Origin: Paracoccaceae bacterium
GTDB taxonomy: Bacteria > Pseudomonadota > Alphaproteobacteria > Rhodobacterales > Rhodobacteraceae
Direction: 5' to 3'
Length of the DNA: 20,613 nt
Assembly: GCA_015485375.1 (NCBI GenBank)
Contig: WFTU01000170.1
Span: 1-20,613, forward strand
The notes under the pieces are model-generated. The model made no database searches, was not told the origin of the DNA, and saw nothing but the letters and a program-made list of their open reading frames with translations. A program made the position numbers and the translations under genes. This document shows positions 7,122-14,086 of the stretch, piece by piece (position 1 is the stretch's first letter; each line of letters opens with the position of its first letter).

Positions 7122-8725
7122 GCAACTCCGCCGCCCGCCTGATCGCCCGCCACCTTTACAACGCCGGTTGCCGCCATGCCTTCGGTATTCCCGGCGGCGA
7201 GGTTCTGTCGCTGCTGGATGCGCTGGAGGCCGAGGGAATCGCGTTTCACCTCTGCCGGCACGAAAACGCCGGCGGTTTCATGGCCGAGGGCAGCTATCAC
7301 GCCACCGGCGCGCCGGGGATCTTGCTCGGAACGGTCGGACCGGGGGTGTTGAACGGGTTGAATGCTGTCGCCAATGCCTTGCAGGAACAGGTGCCGCTGA
7401 TTGTGCTGTCGGGCTGCGTGGACGGGGCCGAGGCGGCGACCTACACGCACCAGATACTCGACCAGAATGCGGCATTGGCGCCGATCACCAAGGCGAGCCT
7501 GACCGCGGCGGACGGGGCGGTGGACGTGATTATCGACAAGGCGATCGCCATTGCCATGGCCGATCCGCCCGGGCCGGTGCATCTGGATTTGCCGATAACG
7601 TTGGCGGATGCGGAGCAGACGTCCCGATCGAACCTTTATGTTCCGCCCGCCGCGCCAATGGCACCGGCAGATGGTCCGCAGCTTGAAGCGGCGCGCAAGC
7701 GGATTGCGCAGGCCGAACGGCCGCTGATGATCGCCGGTGTGGGGGCGGTGCATAACGATGCCTCCGAAACGATCACCGGCATTTGCCGCGAACACAGCAT
7801 CCCGCTGATCACCACCTACAAGGCCAAGGGGGTGATGCCGGAGGATGATCCGCTGTGCCTTGGCGGGCACGGGTTGTCGCCGGAGTCCGACAGGATTCTG
7901 GCGGAACTGATTGAAAAATCCGACCTTATCCTTCTGGCCGGCTACGATCCCATTGAAATGCGGGTCGGCTGGCGCGGGCTTTGGGAGGCCGGCAAGGCGA
8001 TCGAGGTGACGCACACGCCGAACCGCCACGGGATGCACAGCGCCAGTGTCAGTTTTATCGGAGATGTGGGGGCCGGTCTGGCGCGGCTTTTTGACGGTAT
8101 CGCACCGACCGGAAGCTGGCCGGACGGGTTGCCGCAATCCACGCGCGCCGCGTTGCAGGATTTTTTCCGCGAACCGGAGGCGTGGGGCGCCCATCAGGTA
8201 TTTGCCACCGCGCGCCGGGTTTTGCCGAAGAATACCGTCGTGACGGCTGACAGCGGCGCACACCGGATTTTGCTGTCGCAGATGTGGACCTGCTATCAGC
8301 CGCGCACCCTGCTGCAATCCTCGGCGCTTTGCACCATGGGCGTGGCGCTGCCGCTGGCGCTTGGTCACAAGCGGGCGGATCGGGACACGCCGGTGATGGC
8401 CGTAATGGGCGATGCGGGGTTCGAGATGGTGCTGGGCGAACTGGCGACTCTGCGCGACCAGAAATTGCCGGTCATCATCATGGTGATGGTTGACCGCTCG
8501 CTGTCGCTGATCGACCTCAAACAGGAACGCATGGGGCTGGCGAATCGCGGTGTGCTGTTCGGGCAGGCGGATTACGGAAAACTGGCGCAGGCCTATGGCG
8601 GATACGGTAAACATGTCTCCAGCACGACAGAGCTTGAAGAAGAACTCACAAAAGCACTGGATCACGAAACATTTACCGTGTTAGCCTGCGACATAGACAA
8701 AAGAGACTATTGGGGGGCTTTCTGA
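7118..8725 (+). CDS. Thiamine-diphosphate-dependent enzyme, acetolactate synthase-like
   Basis: A 535-residue cytosolic enzyme with the three-domain layout of the family: a pyrimidine-binding domain (about 1-170) with Glu49 in CRHENAGG activating thiamine, a middle domain (about 185-330), and a pyrophosphate domain with GDA (431-433) and Asp459 in MVDRSL where the usual motif is GDG...N. TVGPGVLNGLNAVANA is the typical acetolactate synthase-like segment. It is shorter than most acetolactate synthases and lacks the sulfoacetaldehyde acetyltransferase pattern. It could be a 2-oxoacid decarboxylase, a 2-hydroxyacyl-CoA lyase or a carboligase. The ATG overlaps the previous stop (ATGA) with GGAGGTG 5 bases upstream, so it is coupled to the CoA-transferase and dehydrogenase homologue. 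The substrate is unknown, and it has no place in the known 3-sulfinopropionate route. Confidence 0.85.
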   Translation: MSNSAARLIARHLYNAGCRHAFGIPGGEVLSLLDALEAEGIAFHLCRHENAGGFMAEGSYHATGAPGILLGTVGPGVLNGLNAVANALQEQVPLIVLSGCVDGAEAATYTHQILDQNAALAPITKASLTAADGAVDVIIDKAIAIAMADPPGPVHLDLPITLADAEQTSRSNLYVPPAAPMAPADGPQLEAARKRIAQAERPLMIAGVGAVHNDASETITGICREHSIPLITTYKAKGVMPEDDPLCLGGHGLSPESDRILAELIEKSDLILLAGYDPIEMRVGWRGLWEAGKAIEVTHTPNRHGMHSASVSFIGDVGAGLARLFDGIAPTGSWPDGLPQSTRAALQDFFREPEAWGAHQVFATARRVLPKNTVVTADSGAHRILLSQMWTCYQPRTLLQSSALCTMGVALPLALGHKRADRDTPVMAVMGDAGFEMVLGELATLRDQKLPVIIMVMVDRSLSLIDLKQERMGLANRGVLFGQADYGKLAQAYGGYGKHVSSTTELEEELTKALDHETFTVLACDIDKRDYWGAF

Positions 8726-8747
8726 GACAGTCAGGCTCGAAGAATAC

Positions 8748-8776
8748 ATCCGCTCGGTGGTCGTTCCGTGCGGATG
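8748..8776 (+). promoter_or_regulatory. Hairpin between the ThDP-enzyme gene and the TRAP genes
   Basis: CATCCGC (8748-8754) pairs with GCGGATG (8770-8776). After a T/T mismatch, CGG pairs with CCG around a 7-base loop, giving about 10 bp. It is followed by GGAAAAAG, not a U-run, so it is not an ordinary terminator on this strand. It could stabilise the upstream mRNA end or be a processing site. Confidence 0.45.
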
Positions 8777-8790
8777 GGAAAAAGCAACAT

Positions 8791-8843
8791 ATTGAATTGC
8801 ACCTAACGACGTTTACCCACCCGGCCGTCAGGCCGAATTCAAT
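8791..8843 (+). promoter_or_regulatory. Structured leader of the TAXI binding-protein gene
   Basis: ATTGAATT (8791-8798) and AATTCAAT (8836-8843) are perfect inverted repeats. They enclose a second perfect hairpin, CGGCC-GTCA-GGCCG (8822-8835). The nested fold ends 9 bases before the GGGAGA Shine-Dalgarno (8853-8858). It may protect the abundant binding-protein mRNA or tune its translation. It matches no riboswitch class that I recognise. No confident promoter can be picked in the 139-base gap. Confidence 0.4.
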
Positions 8844-8864
8844 GCTCAATCAGGGAGAGAAAGC

Positions 8865-9827
8865 ATGAAACTTCTGAAACTTATCGCAGCGGCAGGGATT
8901 TTTGCCGGTGTGGCTGTTGGCGCGAGCGCGCAGGAACAACAGTTTATTTCCATCGGCACCGGCGGCGTGACCGGCGTGTATTATCCGACCGGTGGCGCAA
9001 TCTGCCGTCTGGTGAACAAGACCCGCAAGGAAACCGGCATTCGCTGCTCGGTCGAATCCACCGGCGGTTCGATCTACAACATCAACGCCATCCGTCAGGG
9101 CGAACTGGAATTCGGTGTGGCGCAGTCCGACTGGCAGTACCATGCCTATAACGGCACCTCGAAATTCGAGGATCAGGGTCCGTTCGAAGACCTGCGGGCC
9201 GTATTCTCCGTGCATCCGGAGCCGGTGACCGTTGTGGCCCGTGATGATTCCGGCATCGAGAATATCACCGACCTCAAAGGCAAGCGTGTCAATATCGGCA
9301 ACGCCGGTTCGGGCACACGCGGCACATGGGAAGTGCTGGAAGCGGCCCTTGGCTGGGAACGTTCCGACCTGAAACTGGCCGCCGAGCTGAAATCGGCAGA
9401 AACCGGTCAGGCGCTTTGTGACGGCAAGATCGACGCCTATTTCTGGCTCGTCGGCCACCCGTCGGCCCTGACACAGGAATCGCTGGCCACCTGTCCGTCG
9501 CATCTGGTGAATGTCACCGGTCCGGCCATCGACAAGCTGGTCGCGGACAACTCCTACTACCGTTATGCCACCATTCCGGCCGGTATGTATAACAACGAGG
9601 AAGACATCAAGACCTTCGGCGTCGGCGCGACTTTCGTCACCTCCGCCGCGGTTTCGGACGAGGTTGTCTATACCCTCGTGAAAGCTGTCTTCGACAACTT
9701 CGACGACTTCAGGAACCTGCACCCGGCCTTCCGCAACCTGAAGGAAGAGGAAATGATCCGCGACAGCCTTTCGGCGCCGCTGCATCCGGGGGCGATCAAA
9801 TATTACAAAGAACGCGGCTGGATGTAG
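8865..9827 (+). CDS. TRAP transporter substrate-binding protein, TAXI family
   Basis: A 320-residue periplasmic binding protein of a TRAP (sodium-driven, ATP-independent) importer. The signal peptide is residues 1-22 (KLLKLIAAAGIFAGVAVG), with cleavage after ASA. TAXI marks follow: FISIGTGGVTGVYYPTGGAI, ESTGGSIYNINAIRQGELEF, GVAQSDWQYHAYNG and VNIGNAGSGTRGTWEVL. The mature protein has four cysteines (47, 61, 185, 210) that could form two disulfides. A good Shine-Dalgarno, GGGAGA, precedes the ATG. A strong terminator follows, before the permease gene, which would give more binding protein than permease. TAXI ligands known elsewhere are mostly organic acids such as glutamate. The ligand here is unknown, but the upstream CoA-activation genes suggest an acid. 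Confidence 0.93.
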   Translation: MKLLKLIAAAGIFAGVAVGASAQEQQFISIGTGGVTGVYYPTGGAICRLVNKTRKETGIRCSVESTGGSIYNINAIRQGELEFGVAQSDWQYHAYNGTSKFEDQGPFEDLRAVFSVHPEPVTVVARDDSGIENITDLKGKRVNIGNAGSGTRGTWEVLEAALGWERSDLKLAAELKSAETGQALCDGKIDAYFWLVGHPSALTQESLATCPSHLVNVTGPAIDKLVADNSYYRYATIPAGMYNNEEDIKTFGVGATFVTSAAVSDEVVYTLVKAVFDNFDDFRNLHPAFRNLKEEEMIRDSLSAPLHPGAIKYYKERGWM

Positions 9828-9844
9828 TCCGGACGTAATTGACA

Positions 9845-9878
9845 GGGGCGGTCCGGTAACGGGTCGCCCCCGTTTTTT
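9845..9878 (+). terminator. Intrinsic terminator/attenuator between binding protein and permease
   Basis: An 11-bp continuous stem, 9845-9855 with 9860-9870 (GGGGCG outer, GTCCG inner, two G-U pairs), is closed by a GTAA tetraloop and followed by CG and six T (9873-9878). It starts 17 bases after the binding-protein stop and 117 bases before the permease ATG. Partial read-through would set a high binding-protein to permease ratio. Confidence 0.8.
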
Positions 9879-9897
9879 CACACTTTTTATACTATAT

Positions 9898-9937
9898 GCC
9901 GGAATTCAGCCGGCGCATGACTGCCGGTTCACGGCAG
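9898..9937 (+). promoter_or_regulatory. Two small hairpins in the permease leader
   Basis: GCCGG (9898-9902) pairs with CCGGC (9910-9914). CTGCCG (9921-9926) pairs with CGGCAG (9932-9937) around GTTCA. Both lie between the attenuator and the permease Shine-Dalgarno (9950-9954). They could stabilise the 5' end of a processed permease message. No function is demonstrated. Confidence 0.35.
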
Positions 9938-9961
9938 CGAACGGACAGAGGGAGAATTCGT

Positions 9962-12565
9962 ATGGCGGACTTGAGCAAAGCCGAGGATATCGTCGCGCAG
10001 ACAGATACCGGCGCGCGCGATCTGGGTGGTAATCTCGGGAAACTGGTTGCCCTGATTGCCTTTACCTGGTCGGCGTTCCAGCTCTATACCGCGTCTCCCC
10101 TGCCTTATATCCTGACCGAGTGGACCGGCCTCAAGCTGCTGTTCAACAATGCCGAGATCCGCTTTATCCATCTGGCCTTCGCCCTGACGCTGGCGTCGCT
10201 GGCCTATCCGCTGTTCAAATCCTCCCCGCGCCGCTCGGTGCCATGGTATGACTGGGTGCTGGTGGCGCTCGGCATCATGACCACCATGTATCTGCTGGTG
10301 TTCAAGGAGGATATCGCCGGGCGCGCCGGTCTTACCACCAACAGGGATATACTGTTTTCCGCCGTGGGGATGAGCGTGCTCGCCATCTCTGTATATCGCT
10401 CGCTCGGCCTGCCGCTGGTTATCGTGGCCAGTGTGTTCGTGTTCTATGTGTTCTTCGGTGATGCGTCCTACATGCCCGATGCGATCCAGTGGAAGGGTGC
10501 CTCGGTCGGCAAGGCCATGTGGCACTACTGGATGCAGCTTGAGGGCGTGTTCGGGGTTGCGCTCGGGGTCTCTGCCTCGATGATTTTCCTGTTCGTTCTG
10601 TTCGGCTCCTTGCTGGAACAGGCGGGGGCGGGGAATTACTTCATCAAGCTGGCCTTTGCCCTGCTTGGCCATCTGCGCGGCGGTCCGGCGAAGGCGGCTG
10701 TGGTCGCATCGGCGGCCTCCGGTCTGTATTCCGGTTCGTCGATTGCCAATGTGGTGACGACCGGCACTTTTACCATTCCGCTGATGAAACGCACGGGATT
10801 CTCGGCCGAGAAAGCCGGGGCGGTCGAGGTGGCCTCTTCCACCAACGGGCAGCTGACGCCGCCGGTCATGGGGGCCGCGGCCTTCCTGATTTCCGAATTT
10901 ACCGGCGTTGCCTATACCGACATCCTGCGCCATGCTTTCCTGCCGGCAATCGTGTCCTATATCGCGCTGGTCTATATCGTGCATATCGAGGCGCTGAAAC
11001 TGGACCTCAAGGGGCTGAAAAAACCGACAGCCGTCGGCACGCTGGCCTCGCGCCTGAGCGGGGTGCTGCTGGGGTTCATTTCCATGGCGGTGCTGGCGGG
11101 CGCGGTTTATTTCGGCCTCGGCTGGATCAAGACGGCTTTCCCGAACCTCGGCATGGCTGCGGGGACCCTGATATTCTTTGCCGCCTATTTCGTGACACTG
11201 GTCGTTGCGGCGCGGGTGCCCGATCTGACGGTTGACGATCCGAATGCCCCGATCGAGGTTTTGCCGCGCGCGAGCGATGTGGCGAAAACCGGACTTTATT
11301 ACATTCTGCCGATTATCATCCTGATATGGGCCATTCTGGTCGAGCGCCTGTCGCCGGCCTTCTCGGCCTATTTCGCGACGCTGGCGATGATCTTCATCGT
11401 GCTGACGCAGCACACATTCAAAAGTATGCTGCGCAAAACCGGCAACCTGATGGCGGGCCTGAAAACCGGCTGGGACGATTTTATTGCCGGCATGATTTCC
11501 GGCGCACGCAACATGATTTCGATTGCCGTGGCAACGGGGGCGGCCGGCGTGATCGTCGGCACCATCTCGCTGACCGGTGCGCATCAGGTGATCGGAGAAT
11601 TTGTCGAGGTGCTGTCCGGCGGCTCGCTGATGCTGATGCTGGTGCTGGTGGCCATTATGAGCCTGCTGCTCGGGATGGGCCTGCCGACCACGGCGAACTA
11701 TATCGTTGTGTCCTCGCTGATGGCACCGGTGATCGTTACGGTCGGGGCGCAGCAGGGGCTGATCGTGCCGCTGATTGCCGTGCATATGTTTGTGTTCTAC
11801 TTCGGTATTCTGGCGGATGATACGCCGCCTGTGGGGCTCGCGGCCTTTGCCGCCGCCGCCATTTCCGGCGGGGATCCGATCAAGACCGGTGTGCAGGGAT
11901 TCATGTATGACATCCGCACCGCGTTGCTGCCCTTCATGTTCATTTTCAATACGGAGCTGCTGCTGATCGACGTGACGCCACTGAAAGCGGTGTTCGTGTT
12001 CATTGTCGCGGTGCTGGCGATGATGCTGTTTGCCGCCGCCACGCAAGGGTATTTCTTTGCCAGAAGCCGGAAGTGGGAAAGTGCTATCCTGATGATCGTG
12101 GCGCTGACCCTGTTCCGGCCGGGTTTCTGGCTCGATCAGGTCTCTCCGAAATACGAGGAGCGCCCGGGCGCGGAGATCGTGCAGATCGCCGAAAGCCTGC
12201 CGGAAGACGGTCGTATCCGGTTTAAGGTGCGTGGCACGGACTTCGATGACTACGAGAAGATAAGCCAGCTGGCGGTGGAAAAACCGCTCGGACCCGGTGG
12301 TAGCGGGCTGGAACGCCTGCGTGCGCTCGGCCTGATGGTGGATACCTCCACCGGCAAGGCCATTCTGGACGAGCCGTTGCCCGGCACGACCCTGCAAAGC
12401 GATTTCCAGATGTTCGACTTCTATGGCGACGAGCCGGTCGAGGTCGTCTATGTCGCCGTGCCGCGCGAGCGCATGGCCAAGGAGATTTTCTATATTCCGG
12501 CCCTGTTGCTGCTTGCCTTCGTCATCATGATGCAGCGCCGCCGTCAAACCAAACCCGCATTCTGA
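9962..12565 (+). CDS. TRAP transporter permease, fused small and large subunits (4TM/12TM)
   Basis: An inner-membrane importer of about 867 residues that combines the DctQ-like 4-helix part (about residues 25-165) and the DctM-like 12-helix part (about 175-690). DctM marks are visible: SGLYSGSSIANVVTTGTFTI, VEVASSTNGQLTPPVMGAAA and LLLGMGLPTTANYIVVSSL, then ILADDTPPVGLAAFAAAAIS. A further helix pair and a C-terminal soluble stretch (about 715-845) follow, of the DUF3394 type often attached to these permeases, ending with one more helix and a basic tail. The ATG at 9962 has GGGAG 7 bases upstream; an ATG at 9896 would add a polar, Arg-rich leader lying on hairpins. It works with the TAXI protein encoded just upstream. 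The usp stop-start gap is 11 bases, so usp is in the same transcript. Confidence 0.93.
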   Translation: MADLSKAEDIVAQTDTGARDLGGNLGKLVALIAFTWSAFQLYTASPLPYILTEWTGLKLLFNNAEIRFIHLAFALTLASLAYPLFKSSPRRSVPWYDWVLVALGIMTTMYLLVFKEDIAGRAGLTTNRDILFSAVGMSVLAISVYRSLGLPLVIVASVFVFYVFFGDASYMPDAIQWKGASVGKAMWHYWMQLEGVFGVALGVSASMIFLFVLFGSLLEQAGAGNYFIKLAFALLGHLRGGPAKAAVVASAASGLYSGSSIANVVTTGTFTIPLMKRTGFSAEKAGAVEVASSTNGQLTPPVMGAAAFLISEFTGVAYTDILRHAFLPAIVSYIALVYIVHIEALKLDLKGLKKPTAVGTLASRLSGVLLGFISMAVLAGAVYFGLGWIKTAFPNLGMAAGTLIFFAAYFVTLVVAARVPDLTVDDPNAPIEVLPRASDVAKTGLYYILPIIILIWAILVERLSPAFSAYFATLAMIFIVLTQHTFKSMLRKTGNLMAGLKTGWDDFIAGMISGARNMISIAVATGAAGVIVGTISLTGAHQVIGEFVEVLSGGSLMLMLVLVAIMSLLLGMGLPTTANYIVVSSLMAPVIVTVGAQQGLIVPLIAVHMFVFYFGILADDTPPVGLAAFAAAAISGGDPIKTGVQGFMYDIRTALLPFMFIFNTELLLIDVTPLKAVFVFIVAVLAMMLFAAATQGYFFARSRKWESAILMIVALTLFRPGFWLDQVSPKYEERPGAEIVQIAESLPEDGRIRFKVRGTDFDDYEKISQLAVEKPLGPGGSGLERLRALGLMVDTSTGKAILDEPLPGTTLQSDFQMFDFYGDEPVEVVYVAVPRERMAKEIFYIPALLLLAFVIMMQRRRQTKPAF

Positions 12566-12576
12566 GGGGGACTGTT

Positions 12577-13005
12577 ATGTTCAAGAATATACTACTGCCC
12601 ATCGATCTGGACGTGGAAACCAGCTGGAAGTCGACGATTCCGCTTGCCGAAGGGTTCGCCCGTGACTGGGGCGCGGAAATCCATGCGCTGACCGTGGTGC
12701 CGAATTACGGCATGTCGATGGTTGGCAGCTATTTTCCGAAAGGGTTCGAGGATGAAGCGCTGGAACGCGCCAGCGAACGCCTGAAAACCGTTCTGGCGGA
12801 GACCGCTTCCGGACCGGAGAAAATCACGCCGCATGTGGCGCTTGGCAATATCTACGAGGAAATTCTCGAGTCTGCAAAAGTGCTCGGTTCCGACCTGATC
12901 GTCATGACCTCGCACCGGCCGGAGCTGAAGGACTACCTGATCGGGCCCAACGCCGCGCGCGTCATGCGGCATGCTACGCAATCGGTGTTTGTTGTGCGGA
13001 GCTAG
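12577..13005 (+). CDS. Universal stress protein (UspA family), TRAP-associated
   Basis: A 142-residue cytosolic protein. MFKNILLPIDLD is the Usp N terminus (strand 1 with the nucleotide-contacting Asp), and SDLIVMTSHRPELKDYLIGP is the C-terminal half of the fold. The ATP motif G-2X-G-9X-G is altered (SHRPELKDYLIGPNAARV), so nucleotide binding is uncertain, but this form resembles the Usp proteins attached to TRAP operons. GAGGGGG precedes the ATG. In Halomonas, TeaD, a Usp beside the ectoine TRAP system TeaABC, modulates transport; a similar tuning role is inferred. Its stop interlocks with the convergent DUF808 gene. Confidence 0.9.
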   Translation: MFKNILLPIDLDVETSWKSTIPLAEGFARDWGAEIHALTVVPNYGMSMVGSYFPKGFEDEALERASERLKTVLAETASGPEKITPHVALGNIYEEILESAKVLGSDLIVMTSHRPELKDYLIGPNAARVMRHATQSVFVVRS

Positions 13006-13967
13006 CGGCGGAACAATCCTGCAACGGCAGTCCAGAGCGGCACGATCCCCTTGGTGGTGATCGGGATGAGCAGTGCGCCGAAGGCCAATCCGAATATGCC
13101 GAAAATGGTGGCTTCGACTGTCCATTCGAGCAACCCGCCGAGGCGCTCCGACCACTCGCCGACGGCTAGGGCGAGTTTTTCGATGCTTTCCCACGGCCAG
13201 ACCCAGCCGAGCTTGTCGAGGCCGTGGATGATGATCGAGCCACCAACCCAGAGCATGGCGGCGGTACCGATGATGGTCAGCCATTTCATGAATGTCGGCA
13301 TTGCCACGACGATCTTGCGGCCCAGCGCGCGGGTGGCCCGAAGGCGGCCTTTTCTTGCCATGTGCAAGCCGACGTCGTCGGATTTTACGATGAGCGCGAC
13401 GCTGCCGTAGACCAGCGCAGTGATGCCGAGGCCGACGCTGGCGAGGACGATGGCCTCCATCCAGATATTGCTTTCGGGGATAGCGGCGAGCGAGATGGTC
13501 ATGATTTCGGCGGACAGGATAAAATCGGTTTTGATCGCGCCCTTCACTTTGGTTTCTTCAAGGTGGGCGGGGTCGGAGGGCGCGGTTTCCCCCTTGGTCT
13601 GCTTTTCCTCGTGATGCAGGAACTTTTGCAGCACCTTCTCGGCGCCTTCGAAGCTCAGGTAGGCACCACCGAGCATCAGGAGCGGAGTCACGACCCACGG
13701 GGCGAAGGAGGACAGCAGCAGGGCAAGAGGCAGCAGGATCAGGATCTTGTTGCGAATGGAGCCTTTGGTGATGCGCCAGACGATAGGCAGTTCGCGCGAG
13801 GCATCGAAGCCTTCGATGTACTGCGGGGTTACAGCGGCATCGTCGATCACGACACCGGCGGCCTTTGCGCCGGCCTTGGCGGCCTGGCCGGCCATATCGT
13901 CGAGCGAGGCGGCGGCAACTTTGGCGATGGCAGCGACGTCATCCAGCAGGGCAAACAAGCCACTCAT
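13002..13967 (-). CDS. DUF808 family inner-membrane protein (YedI-like)
   Basis: 321 residues. The N terminus MSGLFALLDDVAAIAKVAAA followed by AAKAGAKAAGVVIDDAAV is the hallmark of DUF808 proteins such as E. coli YedI. Membrane segments are visible around residues 72-105 (KILILLPLALLLSS, then VVTPLLMLGGAYLS), 165-200 (IVLASVGLGITALVYGSVAL), 222-250 and 285-310. A conserved-looking stretch, AIKTDFILSAEIMTISL, lies between them. The function is unknown in the family. AGGG lies about 8 bases before the ATG. It is monocistronic; its stop shares the CTAG of the usp stop. Confidence 0.88.
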   Translation of the reverse strand: MSGLFALLDDVAAIAKVAAASLDDMAGQAAKAGAKAAGVVIDDAAVTPQYIEGFDASRELPIVWRITKGSIRNKILILLPLALLLSSFAPWVVTPLLMLGGAYLSFEGAEKVLQKFLHHEEKQTKGETAPSDPAHLEETKVKGAIKTDFILSAEIMTISLAAIPESNIWMEAIVLASVGLGITALVYGSVALIVKSDDVGLHMARKGRLRATRALGRKIVVAMPTFMKWLTIIGTAAMLWVGGSIIIHGLDKLGWVWPWESIEKLALAVGEWSERLGGLLEWTVEATIFGIFGLAFGALLIPITTKGIVPLWTAVAGLFRR

Positions 13968-14033
13968 GATTTACCCTTTCACGGTTCGGTTTCCGGAATG
14001 TAGTGGATTTGTCCGCGCTGTTCAACGCGCAGG

Positions 14034-14066
14034 AAAAAGGCGGCGATGCCAAGCATTGCCGCCTTT
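14034..14066 (-). terminator. Strong intrinsic terminator for the 16769-14087 operon
   Basis: A 14-bp stem, 14036-14049 with 14053-14066 (one G-U pair), around a 3-base loop. On the minus strand the stem is followed by TTTTT (14034-14038 read in reverse). It lies 21 bases beyond the stop of the secreted-protein gene and separates it from the DUF808 gene. Confidence 0.85.
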
Positions 14067-14086
14067 GGGGTTTCTTTGTGTCGCCC

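Noticed and set aside
7118..8725. Identity of the ThDP enzyme as sulfoacetaldehyde acetyltransferase (Xsc) or oxalyl-CoA decarboxylase (Oxc)
   Set aside because: The N-terminal and cofactor segments do not match what I remember of Xsc or Oxc, and no pta or formyl-CoA gene is present; kept as generic.
9839..9893. TTGACA (9839-9844) and TATACT (9888-9893) as a permease promoter
   Set aside because: The boxes are 43 bases apart, far from 17, and the TTGACA runs into the terminator stem.
9896..9961. Upstream ATG at 9896 as start of the TRAP permease
   Set aside because: The added 22 residues are polar and Arg-rich, two hairpins lie in the stretch, and the ATG at 9962 has a good Shine-Dalgarno.
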